NCBI RefSeq assembly: GCF_008704205.1
Contig: NZ_VXLC01000002.1
Location: 1-64,000 of the forward strand
DNA: 64,000 nucleotides
DNA from: Nocardia colli
GTDB lineage: Bacteria > Actinomycetota > Actinomycetes > Mycobacteriales > Mycobacteriaceae
Direction of reading: 5' to 3'
The notes under the pieces were generated by a model, which was given only the letters and a program-made list of their open reading frames with translations, was not told where the DNA came from and did not search any database. This document shows positions 42,919-52,361 of the stretch, piece after piece; positions within the stretch are counted from its first letter, which is position 1, and each line of letters opens with the position of its first letter. The position numbers and the translations under genes are program-made.

Positions 42919-42994
42919 GGCTGCGCACGGGTTGGTGGGCTGCGCATGGGTTGGTGGGCTGCGCACGGGTTGGTGGGCTGCGCATGGATTGGTT
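42919..42994. repeat. 19-bp tandem repeat array B (four units)
   Basis: Units at 42919-42937, 42938-42956, 42957-42975 and 42976-42994. Units alternate GCGCAC and GCGCAT versions, suggesting a higher-order 38-bp duplication. A degenerate fifth unit may precede at 42900-42918. The array and the block after it duplicate the array A arrangement. Confidence 0.9.
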
Positions 42995-43073
42995 TGCGAT
43001 TCTGTGCGCACCGGTACAACCTGTGCGCGCCGGGGTGCGAGTTGCGTCGCTTGGGCGTCGGTAGGCTCCGGTT

Positions 43074-44096
43074 ATGGTTTCGCGTTGGCGGGTGGGTGCG
43101 CCGCGGCGGTTGCCGGAGACGGCGGCGGTGCTGGAGGTGCGGCGCGCTGTGCGGGACTGGGTTGCCGGCCATGTGCCGAGCGGGGATGCCGGGACTGCCG
43201 TCGCGGTCGGGCTGTCCGGCGGAGCGGATTCATTGGCACTTACTGCCGCGGCTGTTGTCGAGGTGGGCGCGGTCGACGCGTTGGTCGTCGACCATCAATT
43301 GCAGGCGGGCTCCGATGTGGTCGCCGCCGATGCCGCAGCGGCCGCGCTGGCGCTCGGCTGCCGCTCCGCCCGGGTGATCCCGGTCGAGGTCGACGGCGAC
43401 GGCGGGCTTGAGGCGGCGGCGCGCAGGGCTCGATACACGGCCTTGGACGAAGCGCGAGACGGGCTGCCGGTCCTGCTCGGGCACACCCTCGACGATCAGG
43501 CGGAAACCGTATTACTCGGATTGGCCCGCGGGTCCGGCGGACGGTCCATTCACGGGATGACCGAATGGGCCGAGCCATGGGGCCGCCCGCTGCTCGGGGT
43601 GCGCCGGGCGGTGACCCGGCAGCTGTGCGCGGACGTGGATGTGCCGCCGTACGAGGACCCGCACAACACATCACCCGAGTTCACCAGGGTTCGGCTGCGC
43701 ACCGAGGTGCTGCCGTTGCTGGAGGACGTGCTCGGCGGCGGGGTCGCCGGCGCGCTCGCGCGAACCGCCGGGCAACTGCGCGAGGACGGTGCGGTGCTCG
43801 ACGCACTCGCGGGTGAGCTGCTGCACACCGCGAGTGATGGCGCGACCCTCTCGATCGAGACGCTCGCCACTGCGCCGGCCGCGCTGCGCCGCCGGGCGAT
43901 CCGGGCCTGGCTGCTCGCCGGCGGGGCGAAAGCGCTGACCGGCAAGCATTTACACGCGGTCGACGAGCTGATCACCGACTGGCGCGGGCAGGGCGGCGTC
44001 GCGGTCGGCGGCGGCCGGGCGGGGAGCAGGTTGGTCGCGGCGCGCGAACATGGCAGGCTGACACTGCGGCGTGAGCGTCAGGCCCGGAGACGGTAG
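43074..44096 (+). CDS. tilS: tRNA(Ile)-lysidine synthetase
   Basis: Predicted 340-residue N-type ATP pyrophosphatase that converts C34 of tRNA-Ile(CAU) to lysidine. The P-loop reads G-L-S-G-G-A-D-S-L near residue 46, with V-V-D-H-Q-L near 72 and the H-T-L-D-D-Q-A-E-T motif near 136. The C-terminal tRNA-binding part is short, as in other actinobacteria. Start ATG at 43074. It lies in the conserved dacB-zincin-tilS-hpt row; the repeats upstream lie where its leader would be. Confidence 0.94.
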   Translation: MVSRWRVGAPRRLPETAAVLEVRRAVRDWVAGHVPSGDAGTAVAVGLSGGADSLALTAAAVVEVGAVDALVVDHQLQAGSDVVAADAAAAALALGCRSARVIPVEVDGDGGLEAAARRARYTALDEARDGLPVLLGHTLDDQAETVLLGLARGSGGRSIHGMTEWAEPWGRPLLGVRRAVTRQLCADVDVPPYEDPHNTSPEFTRVRLRTEVLPLLEDVLGGGVAGALARTAGQLREDGAVLDALAGELLHTASDGATLSIETLATAPAALRRRAIRAWLLAGGAKALTGKHLHAVDELITDWRGQGGVAVGGGRAGSRLVAAREHGRLTLRRERQARRR

Positions 44097-44213
44097 CGAA
44101 GCGTGACCACGCAGGGCCAGGGAACGCCGCCAGTGTTACTGCGTCTGCGCAGCGGTCGATGACACATAATGGATCGGCCGTCCGGGAGCGAAAACCAGAA
44201 GGGAACAGCTGAC

Positions 44214-44765
44214 GTGTACGGGGACGACATCGCGTCTGTTCTGATCACCCAGGAAGAGATCGCCGCCAAGACGAAGGAGCTCGCCGAGCTCATCGCCAAG
44301 CGCTATCCCGCCGACGCCCCCGAGGGCGACCTGCTGCTGGTCGGAGTGCTCAAGGGTGCGATCTTCTTCATGACCGACCTGGCCAAGGCGTTGTCGATCC
44401 CGACCCAGATGGAGTTCATGGCCGTCTCGTCGTACGGGTCGTCCACCTCGTCCTCCGGCGTGGTCCGCATCATGAAAGACCTGGACAAGGACATTGCCGG
44501 GCGCAATGTGCTGATCGTCGAGGACATCATCGACTCGGGGCTGACCCTGTCCTGGCTCAAGCGCAACCTGTCCACGCGCAACCCCGCCTCGCTCGAGGTG
44601 GTCACGCTGCTGCGTAAGCCGGACGCGCTGCGCACCCACGTCGACGTCGCGCACGTGGGCTTCGACATCCCGAACGAGTTCGTCGTCGGCTACGGCCTCG
44701 ACTACGCCGAGCGCTACCGCGACCTGCCCTACATCGGCACGCTGGACCCGAAGGTCTACTCCTAG
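44214..44765 (+). CDS. hpt: Hypoxanthine(-guanine) phosphoribosyltransferase
   Basis: Predicted 183-residue purine-salvage enzyme forming IMP/GMP from PRPP. The PRPP loop is [13 protein letters not shown] near residue 98. [14 protein letters not shown] is the flexible catalytic loop, and the C-terminal [12 protein letters not shown] binds the base. The GTG at 44214 is used because aaggga sits about 9 nt upstream; an ATG at 44169 would add 15 residues. Its stop overlaps that of the convergent cyclase gene by 3 nt. Confidence 0.94.
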   Translation: MYGDDIASVLITQEEIAAKTKELAELIAKRYPADAPEGDLLLVGVLKGAIFFMTDLAKALSIPTQMEFMAVSSYGSSTSSSGVVRIMKDLDKDIAGRNVLIVEDIIDSGLTLSWLKRNLSTRNPASLEVVTLLRKPDALRTHVDVAHVGFDIPNEFVVGYGLDYAERYRDLPYIGTLDPKVYS

Positions 44766-45481
44766 CGGTCCGGCAGGATCCCGAAAATCGTTGCGGGGGA
44801 GCCGGAACCGCTGCGATAGAGCGGGCTGCCGACCAGGATCCAGGCGCCGGTCGCGGGGATCGCGGCCAGATTGGCCAGGCACTCCAGGCTGATCCGGTGC
44901 TCGCCGTAGAGCAGCCTGGAGACCGCGTAGGTCTGGTCGGTGCCCAGGTCGGGGCCGAAGGTGTCGATGCCGAGCGCGCCGCGATGGCCGAGCCGGCCGG
45001 TGCGCAGCAGCCACTCGATCGTCTCCACCGCGAATCCCGGTTGGTGGTCGGCGGATTCGGCCGTGCCGATGAATTCCGGTGTGCCCCATTTGGCGTCCCA
45101 GCCGGTCCAGGCGATCACCGCCGCGCCGTTCGGGATTCGGCCGTGCCTGCCCTCCCACTGCTTCAGATCGGCGACGGTGATCGCGTAGTCCCGGTCGCGG
45201 GCGCACTGATCGCGCAGGTCGACCTTCACCGCGGGCAGCAGCAGATCGTCCAGGTCGAGCTCGTCGGCGGCCAGGCCGTCGGAATGGAAGTGGATCGGTG
45301 CGCCCCAATGGGTTCCAGTGTGCTCGCCCTGCTGGATATAGCGCAGGTAGTAGCCGTCGTTGGCGACCGTCGCGACGATGTCGGTGCGGAACTCCGGATC
45401 GTCCGGGTACAGCGGCGTGGTCGCCGGATCGTGCACGTGCGACAGGCTCACCAGCCGCCCGAGCGGGCGCGGCGAGGTCAT
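44762..45481 (-). CDS. Cyclase-family metal hydrolase (kynurenine-formamidase-like)
   Basis: Predicted 239-residue protein of the cyclase family (PF04199). The metal-binding signature reads [11 protein letters not shown] near residues 54-64, a variant of the usual H-x-G-T-H-x-D-x-P-x-H with Gly in place of Asp. D-T-F-G-P-D follows in the C-terminal half. Relatives hydrolyse N-formylkynurenine, isatin or similar amides; the substrate here is unknown. The ATG at 45481 overlaps the stop of the upstream pseudokinase (ATGA), so it is the last gene of a coupled three-gene operon. Confidence 0.85.
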   Translation of the reverse strand: MTSPRPLGRLVSLSHVHDPATTPLYPDDPEFRTDIVATVANDGYYLRYIQQGEHTGTHWGAPIHFHSDGLAADELDLDDLLLPAVKVDLRDQCARDRDYAITVADLKQWEGRHGRIPNGAAVIAWTGWDAKWGTPEFIGTAESADHQPGFAVETIEWLLRTGRLGHRGALGIDTFGPDLGTDQTYAVSRLLYGEHRISLECLANLAAIPATGAWILVGSPLYRSGSGSPATIFGILPDR

Positions 45482-48141
45482 CGCTTCCGCTGCGGGATGG
45501 CCCGCGCGAGCGCCAGCAGGTCGGCCTCTAGCCAGCGGAACAACCGGTAGGTAACCACAAATGCCAGGATGCCACCCACGCTGAGCAAGCGCACCGGAAC
45601 GATCACCAACTCCAGATCGCCGGCATCGACGAAGGTCGCCCCCGCCACCCCGAGCAGCGGCACCGAGGCCGCGACGCCGAGGTAGAAGTTGCCGCGCCGG
45701 GCCAGGTTTCGCAGCTGGCGCTCGTCGCCGGGCCCGATTCCGCCGCGCACCAGCAACTGTGGATACACCGACCGGACGGCGTAGACCATGATCGGGAAGA
45801 ACGGATAGGCCAGCGCGATGGCGGCGCAAACCACCTGTGCCGCAAAGAAATGCAGGAACGTCTTCGGCGGCAGGTCGACGCCGGTGAAAGCCAGTCCGAG
45901 CGGCCAGATCACGCCCGCGGCGAGCCAGAAACCGAAGGGCACCAACACCGCCCAGTCGCCCATCAGCAGGGTGTCGCGGCGGGCCTTCGCCAGCGTGCGC
46001 GCGGAATACTCGCGGCCGCGGGCCAGGCGGAAGCCGATGGTCAGCGGCCGGCGGGTGAGGAAGATCAGCAGTATCGCCGCGACCGGGAAGGCGATCAGAT
46101 TGTTGACCAGTCCGACCGTGGCGAACTTGGCCTGATCGTCGGCCGACATCCGATCGATGATCAGGGACTGGTTCAGCTGGATGTTGTACCAGCTCGCGAG
46201 CACGTTCGGCACACCGATGCAGAGGGCCGCGAACGGGATCAGCCAGCCGCGGGCCCGGTGGGCCAGGCTGGTCGGCGGCGGATCGGCCAGGTTGCGGGCG
46301 CGGGCATCGAGGCAGAGGTCGAGTTGCCCGGCCAGCTCGGCGCCGTTGCGCCAGCGGCGTTTCGGGTCGGCGTGCAGGCAGTCGAGGAGCACTCGGCGCA
46401 GGGCGGCCGGGGTGTCGGCTGGTAGCTGGGCGAGCGCGGTTTCGGTGACTCCGGCGCGGCGGACGTCGAGCATGCGCGCGTGCGTCTCGGCCGGGGTATC
46501 GCCTGTCTGCCGGGTGTCCTCGAACGGGCTTGCGCCCGTGAGCATTTCCCACAGCAACACGCCCAGCGAGTAGATGTCGCTGCGGGTGCCCGGCGCGGGC
46601 AGGGCCGGATCGAGCAGCCGGGCCAGTTGCTCCGGTGATCGGTAAGGCAGTGAATCATCCTCGTGCTGAGCCGGATTCACCGCGGCCGGGCGCGGGCCCG
46701 ACTCGCTCAACGCGAAATCGGCCAGCTTCGGAATGCCTTCCGCGGTGAACAGCACGTTCGCGGGCTTGAGGTCGTGATGCAGAACCCCGTGGTGCTCCGC
46801 GTAATCCAGCGCGTCGGCCAGCCGCCTGCCCACCCAGGCCACCGTTTCCGGCCAGCTGAGCGTGGCGATCTCGGACCGCACGCTCGAATCCGACGGCCGG
46901 ATCTCGCCTTTCGCCTCCATCGCGGCATCGATGGCGCGCAACAGCAGTGCGCCGCCGTCGGATTCGGGGCCGGTGCGCCGCTGGGCGAGGACGCCGATCG
47001 CGGTGCCGCCGGGCAGGTACTGCATGTAGACCAGGCGCGGCGCGGCAGCACCGAGGAGCGAGCGGCCGGGATCGGCAGTCGCGTTGCTGTCGCGGGGCAC
47101 GCGTGCGCCGGGCAGCGCCTGTGTTCGCGTGGGGCGCGGGAAATCGGTGCTGCGGGCACGCGGACTGGCGACCGTCGCAGCGCCGGTCTGGTCCAGGGGA
47201 GCGCTGTTGACGGCGGTGTCATCGGTGTCCAGCGGACTGGCAACGGTGGCGTCATCGGGGGAGTCGACACGCGCGGTGTCGGCTGGAGCGAGGTTGCGTG
47301 GCGCGGTGATGGCGGGGGCATCGTCGCGGCCGGGGCCTGCGATCGTGGCTTCGTCCGGGACCGTCCGCTCCAAGCTGTGGAAACCGGGCGGCCGGGCGCG
47401 GACGGTTCGTTGTGGCCGGTCGCCGGTGTCGCGGACGGAATCGTCTGTCTCCCAGTCGAACGCGTCGTCGGCATCGAAATCCTGAACCGGGCCGGTGCTG
47501 AGCAGTCGCTGATCGAAGACGCGGACGATGTGCGCGTGATCGAGCTGCGCCATCGTGTGCGGCGCGGTCGCCCGCCCCGCCGAAAGCCGCACCGCGACAA
47601 GCCGTTGCATGGAGCGCTGCCTGGCCAGGAAGACGCGGCCGAGCATCCCGGTGCCGAGATCGGTGATCAGGTCGAAGTCGTCGATCTGCCGTCCGGGAGC
47701 CAGATCGGCCAGTGCGGCAATGGCTTCGGTCGATTCCGCCGTGCCGAAGTCGGCGGTGCTGTCGTCGATGCCGAACGCGGCGAGCCGTTCGCGCACCTCG
47801 CCGGCGAGGTCGGGGTACTCGGCGACGAACTCGTCGATGGCCAGCGGGGCATGCCGGCGGCGGGCCAGGAACTCTTCGCAGAGCAGGTCGGCCAGTTCGG
47901 GACTGTGCTCGACCTCCGGAAATTCCTTGCGGTACTCGGCGATCCGCTTGCCCAGCTCGGCGGCCATGGCCCAGCGCTCGCGCAGATCGATGCGCAGCAG
48001 ATCGGCCAGCACCGCGAGCCGCACCTGGGCGCCGTCGGGCACGTAATCCGCCAGGCGCGGCGGCGCGAACGAGTCGGCCCGCAGGCAGCGTTGCCACTCG
48101 GCGGCGAACCGCGCGACGGCATCGGCGCGCGGGGAGCTCAC
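45478..48141 (-). CDS. Membrane pseudokinase-like Ser/Thr kinase paralogue
   Basis: Predicted 887-residue paralogue of the upstream kinase. A helical N-terminal domain (about 1-125; L-L-R-I-D-L-R-E-R-W and E-E-F-L-A-R-R-R) precedes a kinase fold (about 150-560), then a membrane region with about six helices. Key residues deviate: the beta3 Lys is Arg (V-A-V-R-L, residue 185), HRD is HHD (455-457) and DFG is DFA (about 475). A ~145-residue Pro/Thr/Asp-rich insertion (about 217-365) interrupts the N-lobe. Catalysis is doubtful. The GTG at 48141 overlaps the upstream kinase stop (GTGA), and its own stop overlaps the cyclase start. Confidence 0.85.
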   Translation of the reverse strand: MSSPRADAVARFAAEWQRCLRADSFAPPRLADYVPDGAQVRLAVLADLLRIDLRERWAMAAELGKRIAEYRKEFPEVEHSPELADLLCEEFLARRRHAPLAIDEFVAEYPDLAGEVRERLAAFGIDDSTADFGTAESTEAIAALADLAPGRQIDDFDLITDLGTGMLGRVFLARQRSMQRLVAVRLSAGRATAPHTMAQLDHAHIVRVFDQRLLSTGPVQDFDADDAFDWETDDSVRDTGDRPQRTVRARPPGFHSLERTVPDEATIAGPGRDDAPAITAPRNLAPADTARVDSPDDATVASPLDTDDTAVNSAPLDQTGAATVASPRARSTDFPRPTRTQALPGARVPRDSNATADPGRSLLGAAAPRLVYMQYLPGGTAIGVLAQRRTGPESDGGALLLRAIDAAMEAKGEIRPSDSSVRSEIATLSWPETVAWVGRRLADALDYAEHHGVLHHDLKPANVLFTAEGIPKLADFALSESGPRPAAVNPAQHEDDSLPYRSPEQLARLLDPALPAPGTRSDIYSLGVLLWEMLTGASPFEDTRQTGDTPAETHARMLDVRRAGVTETALAQLPADTPAALRRVLLDCLHADPKRRWRNGAELAGQLDLCLDARARNLADPPPTSLAHRARGWLIPFAALCIGVPNVLASWYNIQLNQSLIIDRMSADDQAKFATVGLVNNLIAFPVAAILLIFLTRRPLTIGFRLARGREYSARTLAKARRDTLLMGDWAVLVPFGFWLAAGVIWPLGLAFTGVDLPPKTFLHFFAAQVVCAAIALAYPFFPIMVYAVRSVYPQLLVRGGIGPGDERQLRNLARRGNFYLGVAASVPLLGVAGATFVDAGDLELVIVPVRLLSVGGILAFVVTYRLFRWLEADLLALARAIPQRKR

Positions 48142-50699
48142 GTGCGGGTCTCCACGGCAGGCTCGGCCACGTCGAGTTCGGACACCGCCGCAACGGTATT
48201 CGGTCCGGCCGACTCCGGCGCGACGACGCGCTCCAGTGCGCGCAGATCCGCCTCCAGCGCACGGAACAGCAGGTAGGAGCCGACGAACGCGAGGATGCCG
48301 CCCGCGCACAGCACCCGGACCGCGAAGATCACCAGCGGAATGTCCGGCGGCGGCAGGAAGGTCACGCCCGCCACCGCGAGCAGCGGCACCGACGCCGCGA
48401 CCGCGAGATATCCGTTGCACCGGCGGTCCAGCCCGCGCAACCAGACGGCGTCCGCCGGGCTGATGTCGCCGTGCCGGAGGAACAGCGGATAGATGCAGCG
48501 CACCATGTAGAACGTCAGCAGGAAGAACGGATACGCCACCGCGATCGCCCCGCACACCACCAGGGACGCGAGGAAGTGCACGATCGCCCGCGCGGGCAGG
48601 TCGCCGGTCACCAGTTGCAGGGTGAGCGGGAAGGTGATGCCGGACAGCACCCACAGCGAAAACGCCACGGCGACAGCGCGATCCCCGAGCAGCAGGGCGT
48701 CGCGCCGGGCATGGCGCAGCGTCTCCGGGTCGTATCGTCGTCCCTTGCGTAGCCCGCGCGGGACCGTCAGCAGCGACCGCGACATGTACACCACGATCGC
48801 GATGCCCGCGGGGAAGAACACCGCGTTCACCACGCCGGTGATCACCACGAAGCTGTGCTGGGCGTCCTCGTTCAGCCTGCTGATGATCAGGTGCTGGTTG
48901 TGCTGGATGTTGTACAGCGAGGCAAGCACATTCGGCAGCCCGACCGACAGCAGCGTGACCAGCACCAGCCACGGCCGCAGGCGCAGCCGCCAACTGGTCG
49001 GCGCGGGATCGACGAGTTCGCGGGCGCGCGGATCCAGGCACAGCTCCAGCTGCCGGGCCAGCACCGACCCGTTTGCCCAGCGGTTCGTCCGCTCCGGCGA
49101 CAGGCAGCTCAGCAACACTCGCCGCAGCGCCGCCGGGCAGTCGGGCGGAACCCGTTCCAGCGCAGCGGCATCCACGCCGGAGCTGCGCCGCTCCAGCATG
49201 GCCTCCAGGGTCGTGTCGTCGCCGTGGTCGTCGGCGCCTGCGGTGCTGTCGTCGAACGGTTTCGCCCCGGTGAGCAGTTCCCACAGCACCACCCCGAGCG
49301 AATAGATGTCCGCGCGGGTGTCCAGATCGGCGGCGCTGCGGCCGAATCCGGGATGACAGGCCTCCAGCTGCTCCGGCGACATATACGCCAGCGAGCCGCC
49401 GAAGTAGGACACCGGACTGGTGCCCTCGACGTTGCGGCTGAAGCTGATGTTGAAGTCGGCCAGCTTCGGCACCGCCTCGGCGGTCAGCAGCACGTTGGCC
49501 GGTTTCACGTCGCGGTGCAGCACGCCGTGCGCCGAGGCGTAGTCCAGCGCCTCGGCCAGCCTGCGGCCCAGCCACGCCACGGTTTCCGGCCAGCTGAGCG
49601 CGGCGATCTCGGCGCGCACGCTGGAATCGGTCGGCCGGATCTCGCCCTTCTCCTCCATCGCCGCGTCGACGGCGTCGAGCAGCAGCTGGCCGCTGCGTTC
49701 GGCGGGCGGGGTGGCGCGTACCCAGCGCAGCACGCCGAGCAGCGTGCCGCCGGGCAGGAACTGCATGTAGAGCAGCCGCAGCCGGCGTGCGGCCCCGGTG
49801 CCCTCGTCGAGCACCCGCTGGTCGAAGACCCGCACGATGTAGTCGTGATCGAGCTGGGCCAGGGTCTGCGGCTCGGTGCCGTGGTCGGTGGAGATCTTGA
49901 CCGCGACCAGCCGTTGCAGCGAGCGCTGCCGGGCCAGGAACACGCGCGCGAACGCGCCGCTGCCCAGCCCGGTGAGTAGATCGAAATCATCGATCCGCTG
50001 GCCGATTTCGATGCGATCGAGCGCGTCGAGGCGGCCCGGTCCGGTGCCGATCGTAGTGGGAATGGCTGTCGCCGTTCCCGTCAGATCAGTTGTGGTCGCT
50101 CGGGTCACTTCTGAACCACGAGTCGACTCGGTGGTTCGGTTCAATTCGTTATCCACGAAGGCGGCTCTGGTGCGCGCGAGCGCGGTCAGCGTGGAATCCT
50201 CGAGCGCCGCCCGGCGGGTGCTCTGATCGACATCGTCGGCGTTCAGCAGCGCGCGCAGTTCGCTCGCCTGGTGTGGATATTCGCGCAGACATTCGCGCGG
50301 ATCGACGCGTTCGCCGCTGTGCCTGCGGATGACGAACTCCTCGTACACCAGCCCGGCGGGGATACTTCCGGGCTGAAGTTCGGGAAACTCGGCGCAGTAT
50401 TCGGTGAGCCGTTTCCGGGTGTCCGGACCCGGGTTCGCGCCGAGCACGGTCCGGCGCAGCCAGCGATGCCGCAGGTCGACGCGGATCAGCTCGAGCAGCG
50501 CCGCGGTGCGCAGGGTATGCGCGTCGGGCAGGAACTCGGCGATCTCGGGCGGGCCCGCGGATTCGTAGGCGGCGTCTTCCCAGGCGGCGGAGAAGGCTGC
50601 GACAACACTGAATTCGGCCCGTGTCGGGAGCTGGCCAAAACCAGCACCCGGGTCGAAACCAGTGGTGGATTCGGAACTTCTATCGGAGTCGGCACTCAT
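48138..50699 (-). CDS. Membrane Ser/Thr protein kinase with planctomycete-like N-terminal domain
   Basis: Predicted 853-residue kinase. The N-terminal helical part (about 30-165) has L-L-E-L-I-R-V-D-L-R-H-R-W, E-Y-C-A-E-F-P-E-L and Y-E-E-F-V-I-R-R-H-S-G-E-R, a layout I associate with planctomycete kinases. The kinase domain (about 235-560) keeps the G-loop G-L-G-S-G-A-F, the beta3 Lys in V-A-V-K-I (about 269) and H-R-D-V-K-P-A-N (about 395). Its magnesium motif is D-F-N rather than D-F-G. About six membrane helices follow. It should signal from the membrane; no extracellular sensor such as PASTA is seen. Start ATG at 50699, weak ribosome-binding site. First gene of the coupled operon. Confidence 0.85.
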   Translation of the reverse strand: MSADSDRSSESTTGFDPGAGFGQLPTRAEFSVVAAFSAAWEDAAYESAGPPEIAEFLPDAHTLRTAALLELIRVDLRHRWLRRTVLGANPGPDTRKRLTEYCAEFPELQPGSIPAGLVYEEFVIRRHSGERVDPRECLREYPHQASELRALLNADDVDQSTRRAALEDSTLTALARTRAAFVDNELNRTTESTRGSEVTRATTTDLTGTATAIPTTIGTGPGRLDALDRIEIGQRIDDFDLLTGLGSGAFARVFLARQRSLQRLVAVKISTDHGTEPQTLAQLDHDYIVRVFDQRVLDEGTGAARRLRLLYMQFLPGGTLLGVLRWVRATPPAERSGQLLLDAVDAAMEEKGEIRPTDSSVRAEIAALSWPETVAWLGRRLAEALDYASAHGVLHRDVKPANVLLTAEAVPKLADFNISFSRNVEGTSPVSYFGGSLAYMSPEQLEACHPGFGRSAADLDTRADIYSLGVVLWELLTGAKPFDDSTAGADDHGDDTTLEAMLERRSSGVDAAALERVPPDCPAALRRVLLSCLSPERTNRWANGSVLARQLELCLDPRARELVDPAPTSWRLRLRPWLVLVTLLSVGLPNVLASLYNIQHNQHLIISRLNEDAQHSFVVITGVVNAVFFPAGIAIVVYMSRSLLTVPRGLRKGRRYDPETLRHARRDALLLGDRAVAVAFSLWVLSGITFPLTLQLVTGDLPARAIVHFLASLVVCGAIAVAYPFFLLTFYMVRCIYPLFLRHGDISPADAVWLRGLDRRCNGYLAVAASVPLLAVAGVTFLPPPDIPLVIFAVRVLCAGGILAFVGSYLLFRALEADLRALERVVAPESAGPNTVAAVSELDVAEPAVETRT

Positions 50700-50879
50700 T
50701 CTCGGACCTAGTGGCTTCGGCGGACACCGAAGAATCCGCACTGGTCGGTCTGTGGATGTCGCGGAGAAATTCCGCCACACCCGACGCCATCGTCCCCCGA
50801 GCAGTATTCGGAATGATAACTTGCGGCTTGAGAGCGATCACCCGAATTCGACAACGATGCGACGGGGGACGACCAGCAC

Positions 50880-52361
50880 ATGCAGATCAAAGCCACAGCG
50901 GTGGCGGACGCGGAGATAGTCGGCGCGCCACCTGTTCGATCGAACACCGAAGCGAGTGCGCCCGCTCAAGATAGTCCGCTGGGCGCGAACGACCAAATCC
51001 CCGCCGACCCGGCCGACAAGGAGCCCGCGCGCGGGCCGGCCGCGACCATCGCGGCGGGCGTGCGCGAGGGTTCGCTGACCGCGACGGAGGTGGTCGAGAC
51101 GACCATGGCCCGGATCGTGGCCGAACACCGGAACACCAATGCCTTCAGCGTCATTCGCACCGAGAAGGCCAGAGCCGAGGCGGCCGCGCTGGAGCAGCGC
51201 GCCGATCTCGACGTGCTGCCGCTGGCCGGGGTGCCGATCGCGATCAAGCACAACATCGCGGTGGCGGGCGAGACCATGCGGTCGGGCTCGGCGGCCACCG
51301 ACGCGCGTCCGGTCGCCGACGATCACGCGGTGGTGCGCAGGCTGCGCGCCGCGGGCGCGGTGGTCGTCGGCCTCACCACGGTGCCGGAACTCGGTTTGTG
51401 GGGAACCACCGATACCCCGGAGCGGATCACCGGCAATCCGTGGAATGTCGCGCGCAGCGCGGGCGGCTCGTCCGGCGGCGCGGCCGCCGCGGTCGCCGCC
51501 GGGCTGGTGCCGATCGCGCACGGCAACGACGGGCTCGGTTCGATCCGGGTGCCCGCGGCCTGCTGCGGGGTGTACGGCATCAAGCCGGGCCGCTACACGG
51601 TGCCCGCGGAGATCGGCGTCGACTCGTGGTCGGGCATGTTCGAAAATGGTGTGCTCGCAACGACAGTCGGCGACGCGGCGCTCGCGCTATCGGTGCTGGC
51701 CGCCCGGCCGGACCTAGCCGAGGTGGAGCCGCCCGGCCGACTACGCATCGGCCTAGCCGTGGCTTCGCCGCTCCGCTGCTTCCCGGTCGACCGGCACTGG
51801 ACCAATGCCGCGCGCACCGCGGCCTCGGTCGCCGCCGCGGCGGGTCATCTGGTCGAGCCGACCACCTTGCCCTACGGCGACGCGATGTTGTCGATCTGCT
51901 TGCGCTGGTTGGCCGTTGGCGCCCGCGACGCCGCCGCGCTACCGCACCCCGACCGCCTGCAACCGCGCACCCGCCGCCACCTCGCGCTCGGCCGCCTGGT
52001 GCAGCGACTACGCCTGGTGCGACCGGCCCAGATCGACCGGGTCGAGGCGCGCCTGCTCGAATACTTCGAACGCTACGACGTGGTGATCACCCCCACGCTC
52101 GCCTGCCCGCCGCCCAAGGCGCGGGCCTGGCATCACCGTGGCTGGTTGGCGAATGTGCTTGCCACCGCCCGGTTTTCCCCGTTCACCCCGCTGTGGAACC
52201 TGGTCGGCTGGCCCGCCGCGTCCATCCCGATGGGCATGCATCCCGATGTCGGGACGCCGGTCGCGGCGCAGCTCGCCGGTCCGCCGGGCAGCGAATCCAG
52301 CCTGCTGCGGTTGTCCGCGCAACTGGAGTCGCTGCACCCGTGGCGGCGCACGATCAACTGA
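50880..52361 (+). CDS. Amidase-signature enzyme
   Basis: Predicted 493-residue amidase. The Ser-cisSer-Lys triad is visible: Lys in V-P-I-A-I-K-H-N near residue 123, then the Gly/Ser-rich S-A-G-G-S-S-G-G-A-A-A-A-V near 198 with the nucleophile in G-N-D-G-L-G-S-I-R-V-P. An N-terminal ~60-residue extension is unconserved. It hydrolyses an unknown amide. Start ATG at 50880 after a GGGGGA stretch. It is divergent from the kinase operon, and its stop is directly adjacent to that of the convergent LysR regulator. Confidence 0.9.
   Translation: MQIKATAVADAEIVGAPPVRSNTEASAPAQDSPLGANDQIPADPADKEPARGPAATIAAGVREGSLTATEVVETTMARIVAEHRNTNAFSVIRTEKARAEAAALEQRADLDVLPLAGVPIAIKHNIAVAGETMRSGSAATDARPVADDHAVVRRLRAAGAVVVGLTTVPELGLWGTTDTPERITGNPWNVARSAGGSSGGAAAAVAAGLVPIAHGNDGLGSIRVPAACCGVYGIKPGRYTVPAEIGVDSWSGMFENGVLATTVGDAALALSVLAARPDLAEVEPPGRLRIGLAVASPLRCFPVDRHWTNAARTAASVAAAAGHLVEPTTLPYGDAMLSICLRWLAVGARDAAALPHPDRLQPRTRRHLALGRLVQRLRLVRPAQIDRVEARLLEYFERYDVVITPTLACPPPKARAWHHRGWLANVLATARFSPFTPLWNLVGWPAASIPMGMHPDVGTPVAAQLAGPPGSESSLLRLSAQLESLHPWRRTIN

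Larger units (their letters stand above)
42738..43073. other. Repeat-rich intergenic region upstream of tilS
   Basis: The 336 nt between the zincin and tilS genes is dominated by the 19-bp tandem repeats and duplicated flanks annotated separately. No credible gene is present; a period of 19 is not a multiple of three, which argues against coding. Confidence 0.75.

Noticed and set aside
42773..42994. Possible CRISPR array
   Set aside because: The 19-bp units are directly adjacent with no unique spacers, and no cas genes are in the window; it is a tandem repeat.
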